Assembly: GCF_011682145.1 (NCBI RefSeq)
Contig: NZ_WHJH01000051.1
Location: 1 to 50,444 of the forward strand
Source of the DNA: Massilia mucilaginosa
Lineage (GTDB): Bacteria; Pseudomonadota; Gammaproteobacteria; Burkholderiales; Burkholderiaceae_D
DNA: 50,444 nt
Direction of reading: 5' to 3'
The notes beneath the pieces were generated by a model. That model saw only the letters and a program-made list of their open reading frames with translations. It did no database searches and was not told the DNA's origin. Of the stretch, positions 1 to 7,458 are shown in pieces. Position 1 is the stretch's first letter. The number at the start of each line of letters is the position of its first letter. The position numbers and the translations under genes were made by a program.

Positions 1-1
1 G

Positions 2-112
2 CACTTCTGCGTCATCCGCTCCTGTCTCGACACACTGCGCAAACAAGGCCACAGCATGCTCGCTGTACTACAACGCGCCTTTGCCGGCAACCCTATCCCA
101 CTAATTGCTTAG
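2..112 (+). pseudogene. Transposase C-terminal fragment (IS66-like?)
   Basis: An open frame enters from the left edge and stops at TAG 110-112. It encodes about 36 residues containing a RSCLDTLRKQGHSML-like segment followed by a short hydrophobic end. This resembles the tail of IS66-like transposases, which often end in a Ser-Tyr-x-Ser-Thr-x-Arg-Lys type segment, but the assignment is from memory. Only the end of the gene lies in the window, so it cannot be told whether the element is intact further left. The next gene fragment starts within about 10 bases of this stop, which suggests the mobile element ends here. No clear terminal inverted repeat can be shown from one end alone. Confidence 0.4.
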
Positions 113-119
113 TCGCTGA

Positions 120-581
120 ACAGTCACTCAGTTCCTTAACCAGCTCTCGCCGGCGGCGCTGAAAAACAGCGACCGCCAGTCCTTCGCCGGCACCGATCGA
201 CAGGGTAAGGTCCAGCTGCTGCTGTGGGATTACACGCACACCCTGCCGGACGCGGTGAACAACCAGCAGTACTTCATCAAGGACCTGCCGCCGAAGGACA
301 AGGGCACGGTCGATATCCGGCTGCGCGGACTGAAACGCGGCAGCTACACGGTGGACATCTCCACGATCGGCTACCGGCGCAACGATGCCTTTACCGCCTA
401 CATTGACATGGGGTCGCCGAAGCAATTGGCGAAAAGCCAGGCCGGCGCCCTGAAATCGCTGGCAAGCGGCAAGCCGGACGAGCGAAAAACAGTGCGGGTG
501 GGCGCCGACGGCCGCTTTGCCCTCACCCTGCCGCTGCGCGAAAACGATGTCTACCTGCTTCAACTACGCCCCAGCAAATAG
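120..581 (+). pseudogene. GH39 family glycosidase (beta-xylosidase-like), 3' fragment
   Basis: The frame is open from 120, just after an in-frame TGA at 117-119, to TAG 579-581. It encodes about 153 residues without a convincing start codon; a GTG at 255 is internal. Landmarks are LLLWDYT early, FIKDLPPKDKGTV, then NDAFTAYIDMGSPKQL and finally LRENDVYLLQLRPSK. This matches the C-terminal beta-sandwich part of GH39 xylan beta-xylosidases, which continue from the catalytic barrel into such a WDY...RENDVYL module. The catalytic barrel, normally over 300 residues upstream, is absent and replaced by the transposase tail ending at 112. I infer truncation by mobile-element insertion and no activity. 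Confidence 0.6.
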
Positions 582-837
582 CCCCGAAACAGATCGACTA
601 TACTGTTAGCTTATTGATCACATCAAGGCTTTCCGATGAGCGACACCAGCAGCGTTCCAGACGATGCGGCTCCGATGATCAATGCCTATCGCCGCATCTG
701 CGATCGGCTCGGCGCGGCAACTGAACCGCATCCACCAACGAGATCATCGCCGCGGCGATCCATTATCTTGAAAAGCCACTTTCATGCGATAAAACGGGGG
801 CGCGAAGGCTGCAAGCGGAAAAACGACAACCGGGCCG

Positions 838-1470
838 ATGTCTTGCGACGATATGAACAGAGAACAACTGGCAGCGATTTTCGAGGAACATGAACATGCT
901 GACGCGCGGCTGCTCAGCCAGGCGGAGTCCAGCGGCGTTTCCGAAAAATGGGGCACGGGACTGCCGCCGCTGACCCTGGAGCCCTACGATAATGAACTGC
1001 GCGGCGACACGCCCTCCCCGTTTCTGAAAAGAGCCAGCGGTCCCGGAAAGAATCGGTTCAGGTACCTGTTCGACCAGCAGGCGCGTGTCGTATCGATGAC
1101 GTGGTATTCGGCGTTGATGGACGACGGCCTGTGGATGCATGCTGACGAGGTCACCACATACGACGGCCAGGGCGCCTGCGAAGTCCGCTTCGGCAGCGTC
1201 TGCGGCCATGCAGGGAATGCGACCTTGCAAAGAGTGACTTACGGCTCGATGCGGGACGGGCGCATTCAAAAAACCTGGACGCTGCACGCCCAGGGCGACT
1301 ACCTCGAAACGGATTTCCACTACGACGACGCGCGCGTCAGTGCGGTGAATATGCGTCTGTGGTACCAAATCTACATCGAGAGAAACTTCATCGTGAAGCA
1401 CGACGGCGACCGGGTCTCAATCACGGAAGTATCGAACGGGAAGGTCCACCAGATCTACCCGCGCCGATAA
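838..1470 (+). CDS. Hypothetical protein, 210 aa
   Basis: I do not recognise this protein. It is soluble in appearance, with no signal peptide or membrane segment, and is rich in aromatic and charged residues; the middle (YLFDQQARVVSMTWYSALMD) and the end alternate strand-like segments, suggesting a beta-rich fold. The N-terminus MNREQLAAIFEEHEHADARL is helical. The first ATG is 838; an in-frame ATG at 853 gives a more natural MNREQL start, so the true start is uncertain. It stands alone on the plus strand, with about 250 bases of poorly coding DNA upstream and a convergent gene downstream. Codon use with G/C third positions supports real coding. Confidence 0.6.
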   Translation: MSCDDMNREQLAAIFEEHEHADARLLSQAESSGVSEKWGTGLPPLTLEPYDNELRGDTPSPFLKRASGPGKNRFRYLFDQQARVVSMTWYSALMDDGLWMHADEVTTYDGQGACEVRFGSVCGHAGNATLQRVTYGSMRDGRIQKTWTLHAQGDYLETDFHYDDARVSAVNMRLWYQIYIERNFIVKHDGDRVSITEVSNGKVHQIYPRR

Positions 1471-1571
1471 ATGTCCGCTTCCGTCATGCGCGCCGCCCAC
1501 GGCAAGCAGCAATACCGGCTTTACCCGCAAGCCGATATGGGTTCATGGTCCTGAACCCCATGCGCGGCACA

Positions 1572-3419
1572 CTACGGTTTCTCGGCGTTCCCGGCCGGCG
1601 CGTTTTTCGCGGGCGCCAATTTGTTACGCTCGCGCCGCTTCTTTTCGATCTCGACCACCGATTCGAACTTTCTACCCTCGCGCCGCATTTTTTCCATTTC
1701 CTCGGCCGCTTTCTGCGCTTCCACCGGGATTCTCGGTTCATACAAGGGAATCATGCCGTAGCCCTTGCCCTGATGATCGATCCACATCGGCCAGCGCTTG
1801 AAGAACGCCCCGGTGCTGCCGACCGCGGTCACCATGATCGCCAGCGCCGTCCACTTGCCCATCAACAGTCCCTGGCGCTGCGCCCACAAGACCGTCCTTT
1901 CGCCGCCGGCCTTTTTCAGCCAGCGCGTGCTGAGCCACTTCGCAACGAACCATCCGAGCAGCGTGAACGGAATCGTCATCAGCCCCATTTCCCACACAAT
2001 GTCGGCGTTGCCCGGCGGGTAAATCAAACGGTGCGTATCGGCGGACAAGAGGTCGATGCGCTTGTCGCGCTCGATATACGCAATCGCCGCAAACGAAAAC
2101 GGTATCGACAGGATGATAAACACAATCAGGCAGCGCAAACGCGACCAGTTCAGCGCGACCGAGACCGTTGTCTTGAGGTTTTTCAACGTCTCCTGCACAT
2201 ACGTTTCCGAGACCGAGCGGCTGAGGCGTTCCACAATCGCATTGGGAGCGAGCCCTTCAGTCGTCGCATCGAGCACCATCTGGTTCACCTCGGACTCCAT
2301 GAACGGCGCGATCGCCTTGCTCGCCGAACGATAAAACCAGGGCGACCAGCGCGCGCTTCCGGTGCTCACGTCCGCGAGGGCTTTGAAATCGCTTTCCAGT
2401 AATGCTTCCAGCACCCCGCCGGCGTCGAATATCTGCGGATCCGTGCCGAACATCACCCACTTCGATGTCACGCCCCGCACGTCGATCGACAGCTCGCAAA
2501 ATGGCATCGTGCATTGATACACAAACTCCACCGCCGACTTTTCGCGGAACACATCCACCTTTTCAAGCGTGATATCGCCGTGACTGGCCAGGCTGGCAAA
2601 TCCGACTTTGCACAGGGCCGCATGCACATGCTCCGGCGTGCCTTCGGGATAGCGGCCCGCGAAACTCGGAATGGTATAAGTCGCCGTCGACGTGATTTTG
2701 GTCAGGTAGCCATGCCCGGAACAGCCGCTGCAGGTCACCTCGCCCGAACCACCGCAGTTGCCGCACTGGTTCTGCCCCGACCCGCCGCAGTGGAAGCACG
2801 TGACCCTGCCGCCCGAACAGGAACCGCACGAGCGATGCTGCGTCTCGGAGCGGCTATGGCCGTTGTAATCGGTCACGGTTCTATGCTGGACGACAGTGCC
2901 GGAACCGCCGCAGCTCGAGCAGCTGACTCTTCCGGAACCCGAGCAGCCGCCGCAGGTGACCTGGCCCGAGCCGGAGCACCGGTCGCAGCATACCCTGCCC
3001 CGGCCATTGCAGCCATTGCAGGTATACGTATGGAACAGGCGCCGCGGGTGGGTGCGAATACAGGTTTTGACGGAGATCGCAGCGTACGCCTGGTTCCTGA
3101 CCGAATGCACCAGGCTATCCATCGTCTCGGGACGGTCCAGTTCCGCGTGCGCCTGCAATCCGACTTCCTCCAGGTACCACTTCCAATCGGCCGTGCCGAA
3201 ATCGCCCTGGCCCGGATGGTGGACACCGTGGTAATCGGTTCCCTCGGAAGCCACCTCCAGCACATGCCGGATCGTGATCGAGAATTGATGCATGACAGGG
3301 CGCGCGTCGAGCACCGCCAGGTCGGTCACGTTAAAGCGGGTCGCGCGCTCGATATACCCGGCGGCCGTGGCCTTGCAGCGTTCCAGATAAAGCTGCAACG
3401 CGCTATCGTCAGCCCCCAT
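1572..3419 (-). CDS. Membrane protein with DnaJ-like cysteine-rich domain, 615 aa
   Basis: The protein has a helical N-terminal region (1-130), then residues 134-240 packed with CxxCxGxG-type repeats (CNGCNGRG, CDRCSGSG, CGGCSGSG, CSSCGGSG, CFHCGGSG, CGNCGGSG, CSGCSGHG). These resemble the zinc-binding central domain of DnaJ but occur in nearly twice the usual number. There is no J domain (no HPD motif) and no DnaJ C-terminal client domain order. A middle region of about 180 residues follows, then about three hydrophobic segments near 430-450, 482-502 and 526-545. The tail is highly charged and Lys/Glu rich, probably coiled coil. It is likely an inner-membrane protein with a zinc module on the cytoplasmic side. 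Function unknown. It is monocistronic, facing away from the ankyrin gene. Confidence 0.75.
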   Translation of the reverse strand: MGADDSALQLYLERCKATAAGYIERATRFNVTDLAVLDARPVMHQFSITIRHVLEVASEGTDYHGVHHPGQGDFGTADWKWYLEEVGLQAHAELDRPETMDSLVHSVRNQAYAAISVKTCIRTHPRRLFHTYTCNGCNGRGRVCCDRCSGSGQVTCGGCSGSGRVSCSSCGGSGTVVQHRTVTDYNGHSRSETQHRSCGSCSGGRVTCFHCGGSGQNQCGNCGGSGEVTCSGCSGHGYLTKITSTATYTIPSFAGRYPEGTPEHVHAALCKVGFASLASHGDITLEKVDVFREKSAVEFVYQCTMPFCELSIDVRGVTSKWVMFGTDPQIFDAGGVLEALLESDFKALADVSTGSARWSPWFYRSASKAIAPFMESEVNQMVLDATTEGLAPNAIVERLSRSVSETYVQETLKNLKTTVSVALNWSRLRCLIVFIILSIPFSFAAIAYIERDKRIDLLSADTHRLIYPPGNADIVWEMGLMTIPFTLLGWFVAKWLSTRWLKKAGGERTVLWAQRQGLLMGKWTALAIMVTAVGSTGAFFKRWPMWIDHQGKGYGMIPLYEPRIPVEAQKAAEEMEKMRREGRKFESVVEIEKKRRERNKLAPAKNAPAGNAEKP

Positions 3420-3606
3420 GCGCCGCGCTCCTTGGATACAAGATGGTCGAGGTCGACGACAGTGGCAGCGAGATGCGCTGTGCGGACATGATCGGCTCTT
3501 TGACTGATGTTTAAAAAGTTGATCTTAACACAATGATCATTGCAAACCTAAGCGGTAGGCGGCTACCGACCCGTGTTCCGATACAAATTGTCTTGGGTGA
3601 AATGGT

Positions 3607-3635
3607 TTGATAGAATCTATCTTGCTTTTTATATA
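3607..3635 (+). promoter_or_regulatory. Sigma-70-like promoter upstream of the ankyrin gene
   Basis: TTGATA (3607-3612) is followed after exactly 17 bases by TATATA (3630-3635), inside an AT-rich island that stands out from the GC-rich surroundings. The predicted start of transcription would be near 3642, about 20 bases ahead of the ATG at 3665. The rest of 3420-3664 holds no convincing gene and probably also carries the promoter of the divergent gene that starts at 3419. Confidence 0.5.
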
Positions 3636-3664
3636 TTGCAGCCACACTCGATGGATCTTCCAGC

Positions 3665-4489
3665 ATGGGCAATTGCAAGGACTCACCTGAAACGCACACC
3701 AGGCCGCGCCGCCCGATCGGCTGCGGCACGCGCCTGGCGTTGCTGGCCGCCTGCCTGCTGGCCGCAGCGCTGGCGCCGGCCGCGCCCTTGCCGGACCAGC
3801 CTTCCGCGCGCCAGCGCTGTGCCGATGCCGATGCCGCCAAAGCCCCGCGCATCTTCGCCGCCCTCGGCAAGGACCGTCACGCCGCGCTGAAAAAAGTGCT
3901 GGCCGCCGGCGACAATCCAAATGCCTGCCACGGCGGGCGCACGCCAATGATCATATCCGCCGCCGCCGGCGACGCCGACGCGCTGCACATGCTGCACCAG
4001 GCCGGCGCCGTCGTCGATGCGCCGCTCGATGCGCAACAAGGCGGCACGGCGCTGCACGCGGCCCTCGCCGCCGGCCAGTGGCGCGCCGCCGCCGCCCTGC
4101 TCGAACGCGGCGCCGATACGCGCCTGCGCGACGACTACGGCAACACCGGCTTGCACCAGCTGGCCAACAGCGCCCACGGCGTGGACCCGGGCGCGCAGGC
4201 CGCGCTGGCCGACAGCATGCTCAAACTGGGCGCGGCGATCGATGCGCCCGGCCCGCAGGCCAGCACCGCGCTGATGCTGGCCGTCGAGGCCGGCAAGCGC
4301 GAACTGGCCGCCTTCCTGGTCGACCAGGGCGCCGATCCGTTTCTTCGCAACGCGCGCGGCGAGAACGCGCTGGCCATCGCGCGCCGGCGCGCCCTGCCCG
4401 CCATGATCGAGATGCTGGAACGCTGCACCGGCCAACGCGCGCCGCGCTGCGCCGGCAACCCCACGGCGGCGCGCTACTCCGCAAAATAG
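3665..4489 (+). CDS. Exported ankyrin-repeat protein, 274 aa
   Basis: After a 23-residue basic lead (RPRRP) there is a hydrophobic core, LALLAACLLAAALAPAA, which reads as a signal peptide cleaved near residue 42. The rest is made of ankyrin repeats of about 33 residues, recognisable as GGRTPMIISAAAGDADAL, GGTALHAALAAGQWRAAAAL, YGNTGLHQLANS, ASTALMLAVEAGKRELAAFL and ARGENALAIARRRALPAMI, ending in a Cys-containing tail (CTGQRAPRC). It probably binds another protein in the periplasm. It lies 71 bases before the EagR-type chaperone gene, so it may belong to the type VI secretion accessory cluster, where ankyrin proteins sometimes serve as immunity or partner proteins; this is inference. The start at 3665 is the only one giving a signal peptide in this frame. 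Confidence 0.75.
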   Translation: MGNCKDSPETHTRPRRPIGCGTRLALLAACLLAAALAPAAPLPDQPSARQRCADADAAKAPRIFAALGKDRHAALKKVLAAGDNPNACHGGRTPMIISAAAGDADALHMLHQAGAVVDAPLDAQQGGTALHAALAAGQWRAAAALLERGADTRLRDDYGNTGLHQLANSAHGVDPGAQAALADSMLKLGAAIDAPGPQASTALMLAVEAGKRELAAFLVDQGADPFLRNARGENALAIARRRALPAMIEMLERCTGQRAPRCAGNPTAARYSAK

Positions 4490-4560
4490 CGCCGGCACCC
4501 ACAACCCGCCACCTCCCATCGCCAAATACTTTTTGAACTTCACATTACGGAAAGCAGCGC

Positions 4561-5037
4561 ATGAGCGACACCACAGCAGCGAGCAGCAGCGCCAGGATCG
4601 GCATCCACGAAGGCAGCATCGGCCTGCCCGCCGGCTATGAAGACCGCAGCAGTAACATCTTCATCCCGGCCAACCTGCAGACCCAGCCCAACCTGAGCAT
4701 CGCGCGCGACTGGCTGGCCGAGGGCGAAGACCTGCCCGCCTATGTCGAGCGCCAGATCGCCCTGCTCAAGGCGCGCCTGGCCAGCCACAAGCTGCTGGCG
4801 CGCGCGCCCGAACGCCTTGGCCTGCACGACCCGGCCATGCAAGGCGAACGGATCGAAGCCCAGTACAAGAACGGCGCCCAGACCATCCGCCAGCGCCAGG
4901 CCGCATTCCTGATCGGCCCGCGGCGCGCGCTGATCTTTTCGGCCGCCAGCGCGCGCCCGTTCGACCAGGAATTCGAGACGCTCTGGCGCACCTGGCTGGA
5001 CAGTTTTGCGCCGCCCGCCGCCGCCAGCGCCCCGTAA
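4561..5037 (+). CDS. EagR-type (DUF1795/DcrB-like) T6SS effector chaperone
   Basis: This 158-residue protein fits the DUF1795 family: the stretch IHEGSIGLPAGYEDRSSNIF, then an acidic helix (LPAYVERQIALLKARL), and a C-terminal strand-helix pattern with ALIFSAASARPFDQEFETLW. In type VI secretion, EagR chaperones shield the N-terminal transmembrane helices of prePAAR effectors and load them on VgrG. That role is strongly supported by the next gene, 20 bases downstream, whose first residues are a prePAAR motif followed by a hydrophobic helix. A good ribosome site (GGAAAG) precedes ATG 4561. Since its partner gene looks broken, this chaperone may be orphaned. No VgrG or T6SS structural gene is in the window. 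Confidence 0.7.
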   Translation: MSDTTAASSSARIGIHEGSIGLPAGYEDRSSNIFIPANLQTQPNLSIARDWLAEGEDLPAYVERQIALLKARLASHKLLARAPERLGLHDPAMQGERIEAQYKNGAQTIRQRQAAFLIGPRRALIFSAASARPFDQEFETLWRTWLDSFAPPAAASAP

Positions 5038-5057
5038 CGCCCAACGCAAGGTCCACC

Positions 5058-5716
5058 ATGCTTGAAGCCGCCCGCGTCACCGACCCGATCGCCCACACAG
5101 CGCACTGACCGGTTTCCTGGTCGGCGCCGTGATCGGGATCGCGCTCATCGCCGCCGTCGCCTTTGCCACCTTCACCTGCGGCTTCGGCGTGGCCCTGCTG
5201 GCCGGCATGGCCGCCGGCCTCGGCGCGAGCGGCATACTCGCGCTCGGGGAGGGCATCGGCAAGATGTTCTCTTCCCCGGCCGGCACCATCATCAGCGGCT
5301 CGATGAACGTCTTCACCAACAACCTGGCCGCCGCCTATGCCACCGTCAGCACGGTCGCCTGCAGCAATCACGCGCCGGCGCCGGTGATCGCCGACGGCTC
5401 CGGCAACGTCTTCATCAACGGCCTGCCGGCGGCGCGCAAGACCGACGCCATCGCCGCGCTGGGCATCGTGGCTAGCACGGTCAACTTCGACTACGATGCC
5501 GCCGGCCGCCTGGTGGCCGAACACGGCGCGGAAGGCACGGTCGGATACGCGTTCGACACACCGCCAAATTTCATGAAAGCGGTCGATATTTACGAAAAAG
5601 AAGAACCGGTCAGCGCAGAAGCGGCGAAAGCGCTGCCGACGCTGGCAGCGCGGGGCGATGTCAATATCAAGAAACTGATCGCTGCGAGCGAGAACCCGCC
5701 TGGTGGCCGCCGTTGA
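5058..5716 (+). pseudogene. prePAAR/PAAR-Rhs effector remnant, frameshifted and collapsed
   Basis: Starting at ATG 5058 the frame encodes [16 protein letters not shown] and hits TGA at 5106-5108. [10 protein letters not shown] is the prePAAR signature. The neighbouring frame continues at once ([19 protein letters not shown], two transmembrane segments, then a PAAR region with [19 protein letters not shown] and [11 protein letters not shown]) to the stop at 5714-5716. One missing base near 5096-5100 would rejoin the frames. After the first half of the PAAR fold the sequence jumps to [19 protein letters not shown], a typical Rhs YD repeat, so a large internal part (rest of PAAR and the Rhs cage) seems deleted. 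The last 55 residues are unrecognised. A sequencing error could explain the frameshift but not the collapse. Confidence 0.65.
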
Positions 5717-5738
5717 CCGCATCGCCATCCCAGCTGCG

Positions 5739-6188
5739 TCAATGACCGACGCGCCCTGAAAACCGGCCCCACGGGGTGCGCACGCAGCGCCCGACCGCCG
5801 TCCTGACGGCCTCTTTGCCCTGCACGGAGCGCAGCGTGACGGTGCAGACGAACGGGTCGCCCTGATAATCCCTATTGATGGGCCGATCCCGCAATGCGGT
5901 ATTGAACTGGACATCCACCCTTGCTTCCTCAATTTCATCGAGCCCGATGCCTTTGGCTTGCAAGGCGCGCTGCAAAAACGCCGCATAGGTGCTGGCGACG
6001 ATTGCCGAGGCGGGGGTGGAAGGTGCGGCGCCGCCGTCGAGCAGGCTCAACTTGAAGGAAAAATCCGGCGCACTGGCTTCGCCATACAGCACGCCGAACG
6101 CCCAGAAACCGCCGACGTCGTTGTTGCGGCTGACGAAGGACTGTAACAATCCCGCGGCGACATGGTGAAAGGTTTTCAGTCTGGTCAT
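5739..6188 (-). CDS. Hypothetical protein, 149 aa
   Basis: I do not recognise this protein. It reads as a small soluble alpha/beta protein: KTFHHVAAGLLQSFVSRNND at the start, then GGFWAFGVLYGEA, a helix FLQRALQAKGIGLDEIEEA, and a strand-rich end with FVCTVTLRSVQGKEAVR. No signal peptide or membrane segment. ATG 6188 is preceded by GAGAGTAACCGATG-like sequence, a plausible ribosome site. It converges tail to tail with the PAAR/Rhs remnant (22 bases apart). Small unknown genes at effector 3' ends are often immunity genes, but those normally run in the same direction, so this is weak. Confidence 0.6.
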   Translation of the reverse strand: MTRLKTFHHVAAGLLQSFVSRNNDVGGFWAFGVLYGEASAPDFSFKLSLLDGGAAPSTPASAIVASTYAAFLQRALQAKGIGLDEIEEARVDVQFNTALRDRPINRDYQGDPFVCTVTLRSVQGKEAVRTAVGRCVRTPWGRFSGRVGH

Positions 6189-6408
6189 CGGTTACTCTCG
6201 CAAGGCGCTTGATCGCTTTCATCATCTTAATATTCGAACATTTCATATTGCCCAGTAACATCACTGGCGCGAATAATGCATATAGCCAAGAAATAGATTG
6301 ATATTGACGATGGTGATATGGGGCATCATAAATCAAAATTTTCTTTATAGCTGCGACTCTCTTATACTGCACTGCAACAACACACAGTTTAATCCAGGAG
6401 AGTTCCAA

Positions 6409-6675
6409 ATGAGCAGCGCCACCTACACCCAACCGACGAACCAGGGCTTCCGCCATTACCTGACCGATGTCAGCAATGCGGCACGTGCCTTTGCCGCTGC
6501 GCTGTTCGCTGCGCAAGAGCGCCAGTTCATCGCGCAGGAAGTAGCGGTCAAGCCGACCCAGAACGAGCGTGCGCGCATGCGCAGCCACCGCAAGCTGATC
6601 GTGATGGCGAATGCCTATCAGAACATGCATCCAAGCCTGGCTGCCGAGCTGCGCAACCTGGCATCGCGGGGTTGA
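6409..6675 (+). CDS. Small hypothetical protein, 88 aa
   Basis: The start is ATG 6409, eight bases after CCAGGAG; the open frame extends further upstream without coding character. The protein is helical and Ala-rich (NAARAFAAALFAAQERQF), followed by a basic stretch (RARMRSHRKLIVMANAYQNM) and HPSLAAELRNLASRG. It has no signal peptide. It resembles short conserved Oxalobacteraceae proteins of unknown function found upstream of tiny membrane peptides. Its stop is two bases before the next ATG, so the pair is probably co-translated. A TATACT at 6364-6369 may be the -10 element. The AT-rich stretch 6189-6408 otherwise holds nothing I can name. Confidence 0.6.
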   Translation: MSSATYTQPTNQGFRHYLTDVSNAARAFAAALFAAQERQFIAQEVAVKPTQNERARMRSHRKLIVMANAYQNMHPSLAAELRNLASRG

Positions 6676-6677
6676 AC

Positions 6678-6791
6678 ATGGAAGTCATCGAATATCTCCC
6701 TGGCGCCCTGGCGGCGATCGCCCTGGCCGTCCGCATTGCCATTTTCTTCCGCGACGGCCCCGAGCCGGAGCAGGACCAGCAAGACGCTTGA
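6678..6791 (+). CDS. Tiny membrane peptide, 37 aa
   Basis: ATG 6678 to TGA 6789-6791 encodes MEVIEYLPGALAAIALAVRI followed by AIFFRDGPEPEQDQQDA. One hydrophobic helix of about 18 residues is followed by an acidic tail, so it should sit in the inner membrane with a single span. It begins two bases after the stop of the 88-residue gene, which supports translational coupling. The function is unknown. The short length makes the call tentative, but the clean helix-plus-charged-tail layout and the spacing argue for a real gene. Confidence 0.45.
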   Translation: MEVIEYLPGALAAIALAVRIAIFFRDGPEPEQDQQDA

Positions 6792-6860
6792 TTCCTCACC
6801 GGCCGCGCTCGTGGCCGGACGCATGACCGCGCTGCCACCGCTGCAGCGCACAAAGCCCTC

Positions 6861-7002
6861 CGATGTCGGGCCTGGCATTCCCCCTCAATGCCAGGTCCGC
6901 CATCCTCCCTCCGGTGTCCCCTCCGGTGTCAGGTCTGACATTCGGACACGTGCTCAGCACTAGCGCATCATCCCCCATCGGTGTCAGGTCTGACATTCGG
7001 AC
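6861..7002. repeat. Short palindromic repeat cluster (two exact copies, one degenerate)
   Basis: The same 24 bases occur at 6924-6947 and 6979-7002; the core is GTCAGGTCTGACATTCGGAC. A degenerate copy starts at 6861 (GATGTCGGGCCTGGCATTC). The core contains the inverted repeat GTCAG-GT-CTGAC. The unit looks like an intergenic REP-like element, spaced 55 bases from copy to copy. No role is visible. Confidence 0.7.
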
Positions 7003-7075
7003 CCGGCCAGGAAAGGCACGGCCTCAGCAATCGCCCCCAGAACAATTCACACAACCATATTCTATCTTGTGATAT

Positions 7076-7093
7076 ATTATTCGGATTGATAAT
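7076..7093. promoter_or_regulatory. Candidate operator of the ArsR/BigR-like repressor
   Basis: ATTAT-N8-ATAAT forms an AT-rich inverted repeat 18 bases upstream of ATG 7111. BigR-type repressors are known to bind AT-rich palindromes overlapping their own promoter. A TTGTGA at 7067-7072 upstream could be the -35 element. Assignment is by position only. Confidence 0.4.
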
Positions 7094-7110
7094 GATTGCC
7101 GTACCTCCCC

Positions 7111-7458
7111 ATGCCCGAACACCCACTTGATCTCGACCGCTTTGCCGCCGGTGCCGACAAGGCCTGCGCGCTGCTGAAAGTGCTGGTCAACCGCGACCGA
7201 CTGTTCCTCCTTTGCCAGCTGTCTCATCAGGAGCGCAATGTTGGCGAACTCGAACAATTGACCGGTATCCGCCAGCCGACCCTGTCGCAACAACTCACAG
7301 TGTTGCGCAACGAGCAACTGGTCAGCACCCGGCGTGAAGGCAAGCAAATCTTCTACTCGCTCAGCAGCGAGCAGGCCAAAGCCGTCATGGACGTGCTGTA
7401 CCAACAGTTCTGTTCGCCCACCCCGGAGAAGCAAGATGATGCCATCGCTCAACCCTGA
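7111..7458 (+). CDS. ArsR-family regulator, BigR/SqrR-like persulfide sensor
   Basis: This 115-residue winged-helix protein has the ArsR core: helix ALLKVLVNRDRLFLLCQL, recognition helix QPTLSQQLTVLRNEQLV, wing TRREGKQIFYSL. Cysteines lie at 19, 35 and 101. C35 (in LLCQL) and C101 (in YQQFC) match the two cysteines that BigR and SqrR use to sense sulfane sulfur by forming a disulfide or tetrasulfide; the metal-binding pattern of classical ArsR is absent. Overlap of 23 bases with the downstream YeeE gene shows an operon. It probably represses the operon until sulfide or persulfide builds up. ATG 7111 was preferred over the upstream TTG at 7096. Confidence 0.8.
   Translation: MPEHPLDLDRFAAGADKACALLKVLVNRDRLFLLCQLSHQERNVGELEQLTGIRQPTLSQQLTVLRNEQLVSTRREGKQIFYSLSSEQAKAVMDVLYQQFCSPTPEKQDDAIAQP

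Larger units (their letters stand above)
6792..7110. other. Intergenic region with repeat cluster and ArsR promoter
   Basis: No gene is convincing in these 319 bases. The left half carries the repeat units described separately (6861-7002). The right end becomes AT rich (7040-7100) and holds the promoter of the ArsR gene, with the inverted repeat ATTAT-N8-ATAAT at 7076-7093. Confidence 0.6.

Noticed and set aside
636-893. An 85-codon frame starting MSDTSSVPDD with an AAGG ribosome-like site
   Set aside because: After about 27 plausible residues it turns into a Pro/Ser/Arg-rich string with poor codon use and overlaps the start of the gene at 838. It could be a decayed gene start, but I cannot support it.
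4766-5986. A 406-codon minus-strand frame opposite the EagR and PAAR genes
   Set aside because: It is Arg/Ala/Gly-rich, has no recognisable domain and lies opposite genes with clear family motifs. It is a GC-rich shadow.
6861-7002. Possible CRISPR array
   Set aside because: Only two exact copies and one poor one, uneven spacing, and no cas genes in the window.
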